From assembly GCF_022554085.1 (NCBI RefSeq), contig NZ_JAKFYR010000008.1:1-64000 (forward strand): DNA of 64,000 nucleotides. Direction: 5' to 3'. The notes under the pieces are model-generated. The model was not told the DNA's origin and ran no database searches. It saw nothing but the letters and a program-made list of their open reading frames with translations. The stretch comes from Rhodococcus sp. CH91. Lineage in GTDB: Bacteria; Actinomycetota; Actinomycetes; Mycobacteriales; Mycobacteriaceae. Shown here piece after piece: positions 28,308 to 37,070 of the stretch; position 1 is the stretch's first letter; each line of letters starts with the position of its first letter. Position numbers and translations under genes: made by a program.

Positions 28308-29306
28308 GTGCTGATCGAACCTCGTCCCCTCGACGATCCGGACGTGCAGGCCCTCATCGAAGAGGTCCAGCTCGAATACGTTCGCAGATACGGCGGGCCC
28401 GATCACACGGAATTGCATCCCGAGGAGTTCGCGCCTCCACGCGGCGTGTTCCTGCTCGCTTCGGGTGAGGGCGTTCCGGTGGGAATCGGCGGCTGGCGAG
28501 CCCGGGACTCCCGGCATCGCGGACTACGGGACGGGGACGCCGAGATCAAGCGGATGTACGTGCGCTCCGACATGCGGCGACGGGGAGTGGCCCGGCGGGT
28601 GCTCGACGCGCTCGAACGAACCGCGGCCGATGCCGGCCGGCGCCGCATGGTTCTCGAGACGGGTACCGAACAGCCGGAGGCGATCGCGATGTACGCCCGC
28701 GCCGGATACCGGCCGATGGCCGACCGATTCGGGCTCTGGGCGGAATCGGAGACGTCGCTGTACTTCTGCAAGGACCTGCCACCGATCCGTCTCGCGACGG
28801 AGGAGGATCTGCCCGTCCTGCAGGAGATCGAGCGCGCGGCGGGCAGACCGTTCGCCGAAGTGGGCATGGGATTCGTGGCCGACGACGAGCCCCCCTCCCT
28901 CGACACCTTGCGCTCGTACCGCCGGGCCGGGCGGTGCTGGGTGTATTCGGACGACCACCTGCATCCGATCGGATATCTCGTGGCGGACCTCGTCGACGAC
29001 GGGGTGCACATCGAACAGGCCTCGGTCCGTCCTGATCACGCCCGTCGCGGCATCGGGCGTCTCCTGCTCGAACATGTCGCGGGGTGGGCACGGGACGCGG
29101 GATTCCGGACGATGACGCTGACGACCTTCCGCGACGTGCCGTGGAACGCTCCCTATTACGAGCGCCTCGGCTTCCGGATCGTGCCGGACGAGTCGCTCTC
29201 CCCCGAACTCGCCGACGTGCGCGCGGCGGAGCGCGAACGCGGGCTCGACGAATGGCCGCGGGTCGCCATGCGCCGCGATCTCCACGCCTCCGGTTCGGCG
29301 CCCTGA
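28308..29306 (+). CDS. Tandem GNAT-family N-acetyltransferase
   Basis: A 332-residue protein with two GNAT domains. The first (about residues 1-155) has the acetyl-CoA loop region VRSDMRRRGVARRVLD and the MYARAGYR end. The second (about 160-320) has VRPDHARRGIGRLLLEH and YYERLGFR. Each is complete, so this is a fused acetyltransferase pair, as in some mycothiol-synthase-like proteins, though the substrate is not recognised. GTG at 28308 starts at the conserved part; the 29 upstream in-frame codons overlap the mftE promoter region. It is the only plus-strand gene within the mycofactocin block, and its 3' end overlaps the OYE1 gene by 151 bases tail to tail. Confidence 0.85.
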   Translation: MLIEPRPLDDPDVQALIEEVQLEYVRRYGGPDHTELHPEEFAPPRGVFLLASGEGVPVGIGGWRARDSRHRGLRDGDAEIKRMYVRSDMRRRGVARRVLDALERTAADAGRRRMVLETGTEQPEAIAMYARAGYRPMADRFGLWAESETSLYFCKDLPPIRLATEEDLPVLQEIERAAGRPFAEVGMGFVADDEPPSLDTLRSYRRAGRCWVYSDDHLHPIGYLVADLVDDGVHIEQASVRPDHARRGIGRLLLEHVAGWARDAGFRTMTLTTFRDVPWNAPYYERLGFRIVPDESLSPELADVRAAERERGLDEWPRVAMRRDLHASGSAP

Positions 29307-31273
29307 TCTCCCGTGCCCCCCAGTTCCGTGCCGGCGCGGTCCCCGTCCAGGATCGCCGCATCCAGGCGGCGGGGCGTCACCGCGTCACCCACGCGGATCA
29401 CTCGCACTCCGCATCCGGCGAGTTCCCGCCACAGCTCGTCCACGGGTTCCTGATGTGTTGCGACGACGACCGTGTCCACCCTGAGCGCCCGCCGATCGCC
29501 AGTGGGGTGATGCACGAGGGTGACATCGGCTCCGTCCGTGTGGTCGACGATGCCGGTGACGACGACGTCCGTGATCTGCTCGATCCGCTTGTCGTGGGCG
29601 CGCCGTAGCCAGCCGTCCGCGTCGAGCGTCAACCCGAGATCCTGGCCGACGATCATCCCCGGAGTACACACCGTCACGGCGCAACCCCGATCCGCCAGTA
29701 GTTCGGCGACCGAGGTGCCCTGATGGAATCCGAGATCGTCGACGACGAGTACGCGTCCCGACGGAACCGCACGACCTGTCAGGACGTCGCGCACGTCCGC
29801 CACCCGCGCCGACGAACCCGCCCATGCGGGTCGTCGCGGGCGGGCGCCCGTGGCCACGACGACCACATCGGGCCGGAGCGAACGGATCGTTCCGGCGTCG
29901 ACGTCGATCCCGGTGCGGATGTCCACTCCCCTCCGGCGGCATTCGGCGTCGAGATGGGTCACCGCGCCGAGCAGTTCACCCCGGTGAGGCGCGATGGCCG
30001 CCTCGCGGATCTGACCACCGGTTCGCCGGTTCCGCTCGAGTACGACGACCGAATGTCCCTGTGCCGCAGCCGTGGCCGCGGCCCGGAGACCTGCCGGTCC
30101 GGCACCGGCGACGACGACGCGGCGCGGCGGAAGGGAAGGCGGCAGATGCGATTCGTGACCTGCCCGGGGGTTGACGGCGCAGCCTATCCCTCGGCCCAGC
30201 CCGACCCGCCCGATGCACTCCTGGTTGCAGCCGATGCAGGGTCGGATCTCGTCGTCGCGGCCGGAGAGGGTCTTGCTCGCGAAGTGGGGGTCGGCGATCT
30301 GTGCGCGTACTGCGCCCACGAGGTCGCACACACCGCGGGCGAGTGCCGCCCTCACCTGGTCCGGGCGGGTGAAGCGCCCGACTCCGATCACGGGCAGCGA
30401 TACCGCCGCGCGGATCGCATCGGGCACGAACAGGGAGTAACCATGCGGCGTCGACATCGGCGCCTCGACGAGATGCAGCGTCTCGGTCGCGACTCCGACG
30501 GAGGTGTTCAGGTAATCGACGTCGCCGCTCGCCTCGAGCATGCCGGCGACCTGCACGGCGTCCTCGGTGCACACTCCCCCGGCCGTTCCGTCGTGACCGG
30601 TCAGCCGCACCCCGACGACAGCATCGCGTCCGACCGCGCCGCGCACGGCTGTCACCACCTCGAGGAGCAGCCGGGCCCGACTCCGGGAATCGCCACCGTA
30701 TTCGTCGGTGCGGTGGTTGGTTCCGGCAGCGAGGAAGGCCCGCAGGATCGAGGCCTGCGAGCACTGGATCTCGACCCCGTCGAATCCCCCGTCGACGCAT
30801 CGGCGCGCCACCGCGGCGTACGCGGCGACGAGGTCGGCGATCTCGGCCGGCGCGATCTGTCGTGGCACCTCCCGGAAGAGGGGGTCCGGCTCGGGACTCG
30901 GCGCCCACAGCGGCAGTTCCGTGTACACGGAACTGCCCTGTGCACCGTTGTGGTTGAGCTGCGCGACGATTCGCGTTCCGTGCCGATGCACGGCCGCGGT
31001 GAGCCGCCGGTAACCGCCCAGCACCCCGGGATCCCACCCGCGGATCAGCTTCTCGTAGGGCCGGTCCGAAGGATGCACGGTGTGTTCCTCGGTGACGATC
31101 AGCGCCGCACCGCCACGCGCGCGCGCCTCGTAGTACGTGATGTGCCGGTCCGTGACGGTGCCGTCGACCGAGAAGTTGGTCAGGTGCGCAGGGAAGACGA
31201 TGCGGTTGCGCAGCTCCACGGGGCCGATCCGCAGACGTGCTCGCGGGTCGGCCCCGGTGGACGCGTGCGGCAT
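29156..31273 (-). CDS. Mycofactocin-system FadH/OYE-family oxidoreductase 1
   Basis: A 705-residue two-part flavoprotein like 2,4-dienoyl-CoA reductase. Residues 1-330 form the Old Yellow Enzyme FMN barrel (VELRNRIVFPAHLTNFS near 18, HNGAQG near 107, YGG near 190). A four-cysteine iron-sulfur site follows (CIGCNQECIG then a Cys in GCAVNP, near 350-370), and a FAD/NAD domain with VVVAGAGPAGLRAA comes near 395. The family is one of two OYE-like enzymes found in mycofactocin clusters; its substrate is unknown. The family homology ends near AAILDGDRAGTEL; the last 50 or so residues are low-complexity Arg/Ser and antisense to the GNAT gene. The start ATG lies two bases after the SDR stop. Confidence 0.9.
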   Translation of the reverse strand: MPHASTGADPRARLRIGPVELRNRIVFPAHLTNFSVDGTVTDRHITYYEARARGGAALIVTEEHTVHPSDRPYEKLIRGWDPGVLGGYRRLTAAVHRHGTRIVAQLNHNGAQGSSVYTELPLWAPSPEPDPLFREVPRQIAPAEIADLVAAYAAVARRCVDGGFDGVEIQCSQASILRAFLAAGTNHRTDEYGGDSRSRARLLLEVVTAVRGAVGRDAVVGVRLTGHDGTAGGVCTEDAVQVAGMLEASGDVDYLNTSVGVATETLHLVEAPMSTPHGYSLFVPDAIRAAVSLPVIGVGRFTRPDQVRAALARGVCDLVGAVRAQIADPHFASKTLSGRDDEIRPCIGCNQECIGRVGLGRGIGCAVNPRAGHESHLPPSLPPRRVVVAGAGPAGLRAAATAAAQGHSVVVLERNRRTGGQIREAAIAPHRGELLGAVTHLDAECRRRGVDIRTGIDVDAGTIRSLRPDVVVVATGARPRRPAWAGSSARVADVRDVLTGRAVPSGRVLVVDDLGFHQGTSVAELLADRGCAVTVCTPGMIVGQDLGLTLDADGWLRRAHDKRIEQITDVVVTGIVDHTDGADVTLVHHPTGDRRALRVDTVVVATHQEPVDELWRELAGCGVRVIRVGDAVTPRRLDAAILDGDRAGTELGGTGDQGAEPEAWRSRRMATRGHSSSPRSRSAARTSASSGESDSSGTIRKPRRS

Positions 31274-31275
31274 CG

Positions 31276-32088
31276 TCAGACCTTCGAGTTGCCCTGGTCG
31301 ATGGCCATCTGGCTGCCGGTGATCGTGGACGCCCGATCGCTCGCGAGGAACAGCACGGTCTCGGAGATGTCGTCGGGGTCGGCCGCCGGCTTCTCGGTGA
31401 GGATCGGAACGAAGTTCGGGCCCCAGGAGGGATTCTTCTCGAACAACTTCAGGACACTGACGTCGGTCCCCATCGGGGTGTTGACCCCGTAGGGGTGGAT
31501 GGAGTTGACACGGATGCGGTACGGACCGAGTTCCTTGGCTGCCGCCTGCGTGATTCCGACGAGACCGAATTTCGCTGCAGCATAGTTCATCTGGCCGGGC
31601 ATCGCCTTGAGACCGGCGACCGAGCTGACGACGATGATCGACCCGCCGTTACCGGCTTCGATCATGGCGGGCGCGGCGGCCTTGAGAGTCTTGAACACTC
31701 CCGTGAGATTGATGTCGATCAGCTCTTCGAACTGGTCGTCGGGCATCTCCCAGAACTTGTTCCACGTGCAGATGCCCGCGTTGGCGACCACGACGTCGAG
31801 GCGCCCGAACTGACCGACTCCCTCCTCGACCACGGCCCGCAGCGCGGCACTGTCGCGGACGTCGGCGACGCGAGCGAGGATCTTCCCGCCCGCCTCCTCG
31901 ACGAGGCGCACGGTCTCGCGCAGATCGTCCTCGGTGGCCTGTTCGTAGGTGATGTACTCCGAGACCGGCCCCGCGACGTCGACGCCGATGACCGACGCCC
32001 CCTCGCGCGCGAATCGCACCGCGTGGTTACGCCCCTGTCCGCGAGCGATTCCCGTGATGAAGACGACCTTGCCGTCGAACTCTCCCAT
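31276..32088 (-). CDS. Mycofactocin-coupled SDR-family oxidoreductase
   Basis: A 270-residue short-chain dehydrogenase of the carveol-dehydrogenase-like group whose NAD(H) stays bound and is recycled by mycofactocin. The nucleotide motif TGIARGQG is at 12-19. The segment typical of mycofactocin-coupled SDRs (SEYITYEQATEDDLRETV) follows near residue 43. The catalytic set is Ser in VVSSVAG and Tyr-Lys in NYAAAKFG near 168-172. ATG at 32088 has GGAGAGG six bases upstream, and the longer frame upstream is noise. It lies between the two OYE genes and is translationally close to OYE1. The alcohol substrate cannot be read from sequence. Confidence 0.92.
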   Translation of the reverse strand: MGEFDGKVVFITGIARGQGRNHAVRFAREGASVIGVDVAGPVSEYITYEQATEDDLRETVRLVEEAGGKILARVADVRDSAALRAVVEEGVGQFGRLDVVVANAGICTWNKFWEMPDDQFEELIDINLTGVFKTLKAAAPAMIEAGNGGSIIVVSSVAGLKAMPGQMNYAAAKFGLVGITQAAAKELGPYRIRVNSIHPYGVNTPMGTDVSVLKLFEKNPSWGPNFVPILTEKPAADPDDISETVLFLASDRASTITGSQMAIDQGNSKV

Positions 32089-32152
32089 ATCGATCCTCTC
32101 CGTCGAACCAGGACTCCACCTGGATCTGGAACGCGTTCCAGTGTGCCCCACG

Positions 32153-34048
32153 TTACAGCGCGTGAGCCACCTCGTTGCCTTCGCGAATCGCCTCCCGAAC
32201 CGACCTCGGTGCGACGCAGTCACCGGCGGTACGAGCCCCGGGCACCTCCCGCCCCGGCAGCCGCGGCGAACAGTCGACCAGCGCGGCATCGACGACGGCG
32301 ACCACCTCCCCCGAGACGCGCTGTACGAGACGGACCGCCCCCGCATCCACGGCTGCGACCGACACACCGAGATGCCGCCTCACCCCGGCCCGGTGCATCC
32401 GGACGTTCGCGGGCACGAGATCGCCGGTCGGCGCCAGTCGCGACCCGGCGAGGGCGTCACCGGTCGCATAGTGCACCTCGGCGCCCCGGCTCGCCAGGTG
32501 ATCGGTGACGGCGACGGCGACGGGTCCACCCAGCGGGTCCCACACCACCACCCGCGGCGAATCCGGGCAGGTACCCGAGAGCACGTCGGCGGCGGTCGCG
32601 TAACGGCTCGGTGCGGTCACCGGGAAGCCCGGGGGTCGCGGCACGCCACCACTCGCCTGGATCACCTCGGTGCCGGAGGCGAGCGCAGCAGCGATCTCGG
32701 CGGGGGTCGCCGCCCTGCCCAGGCGGATGTCGACCCCGAGCTCACGGCAGCGCCCCTCCAGCCAGCGAGTGAGCGCGCCGAAGTCCACGCAGCGCCTGCC
32801 GGCCGCGGCGCGAGCCGCACCGCCGGTCGACGGTTCGCGTTCGACGAGGACGACACGATGCCCACGCTCGGCGGCCACCCGCGCCGCTTCGAGTCCGGCC
32901 GGGCCGCCGCCGACCACGAGCACCTCGCGTGACCGGCCCGCCGGGTTCCGGCCGTTCCGGTTCTCGCGCCCGGCCTCGGCGTTGCCGATACATCCCACGA
33001 CGGGGTTGCGGAAGTCCTCGACCAGGCACGCCTGGTTGCACCGCACGCACGGGCGCGGCTGCGCACCGCGCCCGACGGATGCGACGAGGTCGGGGTCGGC
33101 GATCTGGGCCCGCGTCATCTCGACCAGGTCGCACACGCCCTCCTCGAGCACGCGCCGGGCGTGACCGGCGTCGACCACACCACCCTGCAGGACGACCGGC
33201 ACCGCCCCGTCGACGGCCACGCGGATGCTCCGGCACAGGTCGTCGTTGAAACCTCGGGGCGTGTGCGCGTCGGGCCGATAGGTCTCCGGTGAGAACAGCC
33301 CGCCGCGCACCACCGTCAGCAGGTCGATCACCGGCGCGAGCTCGCGGGCGTGGGAGCCCGTGACGTCGGGGGTGAGACCTGCCCACGGTGCGTTCTCGTC
33401 GCAGGTGAGGCGCACCGCGAGAATCCGGTTCGCGCCGAGTCTTTCGCGGACCGCTCCGACGACCTCGCGGAGAAGGAGAGCCCGGTCGATACCGTATTCG
33501 TCGTCGCGGTGGTTGGTCAGACCCGAAAGGAATTGCCGCAACAGGGACGTCGGCCCGACGTCGAGTTCGACACCGTCGAGATCCGCCGCGGCGGCGATGC
33601 CGGCGCCGCGCGCGAAACCGTCCACGATGTCGTCGATGTCGTCCCGGGTCATCTCCGCGGGCAGTTCGCGTGTGACGGGATCGGGGATGCGCGAGGGTGC
33701 CCACAGGGGTGATCGGGTCCAGGCGCTCGTCCCCTGGAGACCACGATGCCCGAGGCCCGCGAGCACGAGCGTGCCGTACGGCCGGCAGGCTTCGACGATG
33801 CGCGTGTAGCCCGCGCCGCTGCATGCGGCGAGCGGCGCCCGCTCGTAGGGATGATCGAGCGGGTGGATCGACGCCGTTTCGGTCACGACGATGCCGGCAC
33901 CGCCCCGGGCCCGACGCTCGTAATAAGCGACGTGCCCGTCGGAGAATGCGCGTCCCTCACCGAGATTCGTCACGTGCGGGCCGAAGATCACCCTCGCCGG
34001 GGCGGTGCGCCCGGCGAGGGTGATCGGGTCCGTGAGCGCTGGGCTCAT
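32153..34048 (-). CDS. Mycofactocin-system FadH/OYE-family oxidoreductase 2
   Basis: A 631-residue FMN/Fe-S/FAD protein related to 2,4-dienoyl-CoA reductase. The OYE barrel covers residues 1-310 (RVIFGPHVTNLGEG near 20, GLGHRGLQG near 97), the iron-sulfur cysteines lie in CVRCNQACLV and GCIGN near 325-345, and the FAD domain starts at VLVVGGGPAGLEAARV near 365. It differs from OYE1 in a shorter C-terminus and a GHRG in place of the usual His-Asn pair near the flavin. ATG at 34048 starts MSPALTDPI, 16 bases after the mftD stop; the 20 upstream codons are unlikely. It is part of the mftA-D operon. Confidence 0.91.
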   Translation of the reverse strand: MSPALTDPITLAGRTAPARVIFGPHVTNLGEGRAFSDGHVAYYERRARGGAGIVVTETASIHPLDHPYERAPLAACSGAGYTRIVEACRPYGTLVLAGLGHRGLQGTSAWTRSPLWAPSRIPDPVTRELPAEMTRDDIDDIVDGFARGAGIAAAADLDGVELDVGPTSLLRQFLSGLTNHRDDEYGIDRALLLREVVGAVRERLGANRILAVRLTCDENAPWAGLTPDVTGSHARELAPVIDLLTVVRGGLFSPETYRPDAHTPRGFNDDLCRSIRVAVDGAVPVVLQGGVVDAGHARRVLEEGVCDLVEMTRAQIADPDLVASVGRGAQPRPCVRCNQACLVEDFRNPVVGCIGNAEAGRENRNGRNPAGRSREVLVVGGGPAGLEAARVAAERGHRVVLVEREPSTGGAARAAAGRRCVDFGALTRWLEGRCRELGVDIRLGRAATPAEIAAALASGTEVIQASGGVPRPPGFPVTAPSRYATAADVLSGTCPDSPRVVVWDPLGGPVAVAVTDHLASRGAEVHYATGDALAGSRLAPTGDLVPANVRMHRAGVRRHLGVSVAAVDAGAVRLVQRVSGEVVAVVDAALVDCSPRLPGREVPGARTAGDCVAPRSVREAIREGNEVAHAL

Positions 34049-34064
34049 CCGTACGGAGCGGCGG

Positions 34065-35273
34065 TCAGATCCCGAGGTCGCGACGGAAGTCGTCGGGCAC
34101 GAACACATCGTCCGGGGTCAGCTCGTGGATCGAGTTCTTGCCCAGGCCCATCAGCGCCGACCCGATGCCGCCACTGAGGATGTCGAGGACGTTCTCCACT
34201 CCGGCCTGACCGTTGGCGGCCAGCCCCCACAGGTAGGCACGGCCGATCAGTACCGCCTTGGCACCGAGGGCGATCGCCTTGACGACATCACTGCCGCGGC
34301 GGATCCCCCCGTCGAGCAGCACCTCGACGTCCTTGCCCACCGCTTCGGCGATCGCCGGCAATGCCCGGATCGGTGCGGGAGTGCCGTCGAGGTTGTTGCC
34401 CCCGTGATTGGACACCGAGATGGCGGTGGCCCCGGCGTCGACGGCACGCTTGGCGTCGTCGACCCGCATGACGCCTTTGAGCATGAACGGTGCGTCACCC
34501 CACTGCTCGCGCAGCCACGCCACGTCCTCCCAGGTGGGCAACGGTGTGGTCATCCACTCACCGTAGGCACCGAAGAAGGTGGGTGCCTCGCCCCCGGGGA
34601 GGGTCAGATTCGGCGTGGTCAGATCCGGCACACCACCGGTCCTGGCCCATTCGAGCAGCCACTTGGGACGGATGATGCCCTCGGGGGCGAACTTGATCAT
34701 CGCGTCGAGGCTCATGCGTTCGGGGATGGCGGGGCTGCCCCAGTCGCGGCCGTTGGAGAACGACCAGTCCAGCGTCATGATCAGGCCCTTGGCGCCGGCG
34801 GCGCGGGCACGTTCCATACGCTGGACGAGCACGTCGCGACTGCCCACCCAGTACATCTGGAAGAAGGTCTTCTCGTTGACCGCGGTGACCTCTTCGATGG
34901 ACTTGCTCGCGAACGAGCTCAAACCCATTGCGGTGCCGCGGGCGGCGGCGGCGCGGGCCACGGCGACCTCACCGTCGGGATGCACGGCCTGCACACCCGT
35001 GGGCGAGATGAGGACCGGCAGGGCGACGTCCTGCCCCATGATCCGCGTACCCATCTCCCGCTTGTCGGACAGGCCCGCCACGTGCGGCGCGAAGCCCAGC
35101 TGACGGAAAGCGGCGGTGTTGTCGTCGACGGTGATGCCGGCTTCGGAGCCGGCGACCAGGGCGCCGTAGACGGACTTGGGCAGGCGCCTGCGGGCGCGTT
35201 GCTGCGCGATCGCGACGGTCTCGAACCACGGGTCCTGTGCCCAGGGGTTCTTCAACCAGGAAGGCTTGGCCAT
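34065..35273 (-). CDS. mftD: Mycofactocin maturase MftD (FMN-dependent)
   Basis: A 402-residue FMN enzyme of the alpha-hydroxyacid oxidase family (LldD-like). It oxidises the AHDP intermediate to the alpha-keto lactam, giving premycofactocin. FMN-barrel landmarks are ISPTGVQAVHPDGEVAVARAA near 88, the substrate-side SNHGGNNLDG near 290 and the phosphate-binding DGGIRRGSDVVKA then GRAYLWGLAANGQAGV near 325-370. Length and order match MftD rather than lactate dehydrogenase, and the start is the MAKPSWLKNPWAQDPWFET typical of MftD. It sits 22 bases after mftC. Confidence 0.95.
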   Translation of the reverse strand: MAKPSWLKNPWAQDPWFETVAIAQQRARRRLPKSVYGALVAGSEAGITVDDNTAAFRQLGFAPHVAGLSDKREMGTRIMGQDVALPVLISPTGVQAVHPDGEVAVARAAAARGTAMGLSSFASKSIEEVTAVNEKTFFQMYWVGSRDVLVQRMERARAAGAKGLIMTLDWSFSNGRDWGSPAIPERMSLDAMIKFAPEGIIRPKWLLEWARTGGVPDLTTPNLTLPGGEAPTFFGAYGEWMTTPLPTWEDVAWLREQWGDAPFMLKGVMRVDDAKRAVDAGATAISVSNHGGNNLDGTPAPIRALPAIAEAVGKDVEVLLDGGIRRGSDVVKAIALGAKAVLIGRAYLWGLAANGQAGVENVLDILSGGIGSALMGLGKNSIHELTPDDVFVPDDFRRDLGI

Positions 35274-35295
35274 CTCGGGTCGTCTCCTCGAAGAT

Positions 35296-36537
35296 CTACA
35301 GGCCTGCGAGCGGGTTCTCGTCGCAGAACTTGGCGGGGGGCTTGGTGAGCAGTGTCAGCGGCACGGGCGCGGCAGGGGTGCGGCGTTCGGCACGCTTACC
35401 GGTGCGGGAGTGGTCGACACTGGACTGCGGCACGGTGCGCTCGCCCTCGAGTGCCGCCTGCCCGTATCCCTGCACGCATTCGGGATCGGGGCCGTCCATC
35501 GGCAGGCCGGTGAAGAATTTCGCGGCCATGCATCCGCCGCGGCACGAATCGAAGAAGGTGCACGAGGCGCAGGCCCCCGCGGATTGGGGTTCGCGCAGTT
35601 CGCGGAACAGGTCCGAGTTCTTCCACACGCTCGCGAAACCGCCGTCGGTGAGGATGTTCCCGGCGTGGAAGTTGTCGTGGATGGCGAAGGGGCAGGCGTA
35701 GACATCGCCCACCGGGTCGATCAGGCACACGACGCGGCCCGCTCCGCACAGATTCAGGCCGGGCAGCGACCCGCCGCCCTCACCACCGAAGGCCGACAGG
35801 TGGAAGAACGAATCACCTGTCAGGACACCTTCACCGTGCGCGACGAGCCAGTCGTAGAGCTGTCGCTGCTGCTCGTGGGTGGGGTGCAGATCGTCCCATA
35901 CGTCCACTGCGCGACCGGAAGGGCGCAGGCGGGTGATGCGCAGCGTGGCGCCGTAGCGGTCGGCGAGAGCTTTGAATTCGTCGAGCTGGTCGACGTTCTG
36001 GCGGGTGACGACCACGGAGATCTTCGCGTCGCGGAAACCGGCCTCGGCCAGGTTCTCGAGCGCACGCACGGCCATGGCGAACGAGCCCGGGCCGCGCACG
36101 GCGTCGTTGACCTCGGCGGTGGCGCCGTCGAGGGAGATCTGCACGTCGACATAGTCCGAGGCGGCGAGTCGTTCGGCGACCTTCTTGTCGATGCGCACAC
36201 CGTTGGTGGAGAACTTCACGCCCACCTGGTGTTCGGTGGCGTAGTCGACGAGTTCCCAGAAGTCCGAGCGCACCGTGGGTTCGCCGCCACCGATGTTGAC
36301 GTAGAAGACCTGCATGCGCTGCAGTTCGTCGATGATCGCCTTGCACTGCTCGGTGGTCAGCTCGCGCGGGTCGCGTTTGCCGGACGAGGACAGGCAGTGC
36401 ACGCACGACAGGTTGCAGGCGTAGGTCAGTTCCCAGGTCAGGCAGATCGGGGCGTCGAGGCCCTTCTCGAACTGATCGACGAGGCGCCCGACCTTCACCG
36501 GTGCGGTGGGGGCGGGCGGTTCGAGCAGAGACGTCAT
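35296..36537 (-). CDS. mftC: Mycofactocin radical SAM maturase MftC
   Basis: A 413-residue radical SAM/SPASM protein that decarboxylates the C-terminal Tyr of MftA and forms the Val-Tyr carbon-carbon link. The [4Fe-4S] motif is Cys41-x3-Cys45-x2-Cys48 in TYACNLSCVHC. The SAM-binding GGGEPT lies near 100. The C-terminal SPASM domain carries further cysteines (CGAGRVVC, YACPF, CASC, CRGGC, ECVQG, about residues 258-365). The C-terminal 40 residues are basic and Pro-rich. It is 17 bases downstream of mftB and needs MftB for peptide binding. Confidence 0.96.
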   Translation of the reverse strand: MTSLLEPPAPTAPVKVGRLVDQFEKGLDAPICLTWELTYACNLSCVHCLSSSGKRDPRELTTEQCKAIIDELQRMQVFYVNIGGGEPTVRSDFWELVDYATEHQVGVKFSTNGVRIDKKVAERLAASDYVDVQISLDGATAEVNDAVRGPGSFAMAVRALENLAEAGFRDAKISVVVTRQNVDQLDEFKALADRYGATLRITRLRPSGRAVDVWDDLHPTHEQQRQLYDWLVAHGEGVLTGDSFFHLSAFGGEGGGSLPGLNLCGAGRVVCLIDPVGDVYACPFAIHDNFHAGNILTDGGFASVWKNSDLFRELREPQSAGACASCTFFDSCRGGCMAAKFFTGLPMDGPDPECVQGYGQAALEGERTVPQSSVDHSRTGKRAERRTPAAPVPLTLLTKPPAKFCDENPLAGL

Positions 36538-36554
36538 GGATGGTCCTTCGGGGC

Positions 36555-36854
36555 TCAGGCGGGGACGATCATGTGCGAGTCGGCCAGTGTGCCGAGGGCA
36601 CGCAGATAGGGCCGCTCGGTGCTCTCGTCGATCCCGTGCGCTCGCAACGCTTCTCGCACCGACGCGTGATCGCCCAGGGACCGGACGACGTCGACCACGA
36701 CAGTGTTCTTCAGGAACGACAACTTGCGGGTGCCGAAGTGGTAGAGCAACGCCCCGAAAGGCTCGGGGCGAAGCGCTACCTGCGGATGGAGCCGCCAGCG
36801 GGCACCCGGATCGAACTGTGCAGATGCCACGGCGGTGGCTCCGGGTGCGGACAT
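36555..36854 (-). CDS. mftB: Mycofactocin peptide chaperone MftB
   Basis: A 99-residue PqqD-like RiPP recognition protein that binds MftA and presents it to MftC. Typical features are the WRLHPQVALRPEPFGALLYHF segment split around residues 20-40, a strand-rich N-terminal half and a helical C-terminal half ending LGTLADSHMIVP. ATG at 36854 follows the mftA stop by one base (TGA-C-ATG), which implies coupled translation and matched amounts of peptide and chaperone. Confidence 0.95.
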   Translation of the reverse strand: MSAPGATAVASAQFDPGARWRLHPQVALRPEPFGALLYHFGTRKLSFLKNTVVVDVVRSLGDHASVREALRAHGIDESTERPYLRALGTLADSHMIVPA

Positions 36855-36855
36855 G

Positions 36856-36951
36856 TCAGTACACGCCGCACATACCGTCGATCGAGACCTCTTCGACGAG
36901 GGACTCCTCGATCAGATCGGATTCGATCACCGCGTTGTCACGATCGGACAT
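36856..36951 (-). CDS. mftA: Mycofactocin precursor peptide MftA
   Basis: A 31-residue precursor read directly from the minus strand. The N-terminal leader is acidic (MSDRDNA then VIESDLIEESLVEEVS) and the C-terminal core is IDGMCGVY, with Val30-Tyr31 the residues converted into the cofactor. A strong GAGGAGG ribosome site lies five bases before ATG 36951. At 31 residues it falls below the usual gene-calling length. It is the first gene of the minus-strand mft operon, one base before mftB. Confidence 0.96.
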   Translation of the reverse strand: MSDRDNAVIESDLIEESLVEEVSIDGMCGVY

Positions 36952-37010
36952 GATTCCTCCTCGGGGTTTGTCTCCTGACACGGAGTCGGGCATCACGGCA
37001 GGCTTGCATT

Positions 37011-37054
37011 GTGAGCCTCTTCACCACTGTAATGGCATCGAGTGCAGAATGTAA
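37011..37054 (-). promoter_or_regulatory. Candidate mftA promoter and MftR operator
   Basis: On the minus strand TTACAT (37049-37054) and TACAGT (37026-37031) are 17 bases apart and could be -35 and -10 elements for mftA. Immediately downstream, GTGA-N6-TCAC at 37011-37024 is an exact inverted repeat in a position where the bound TetR-type MftR would block transcription. The 119-base divergent gap also must hold the mftR promoter. Element assignment is by eye. Confidence 0.45.
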
Positions 37055-37070
37055 CCCCGGGAGACACACG

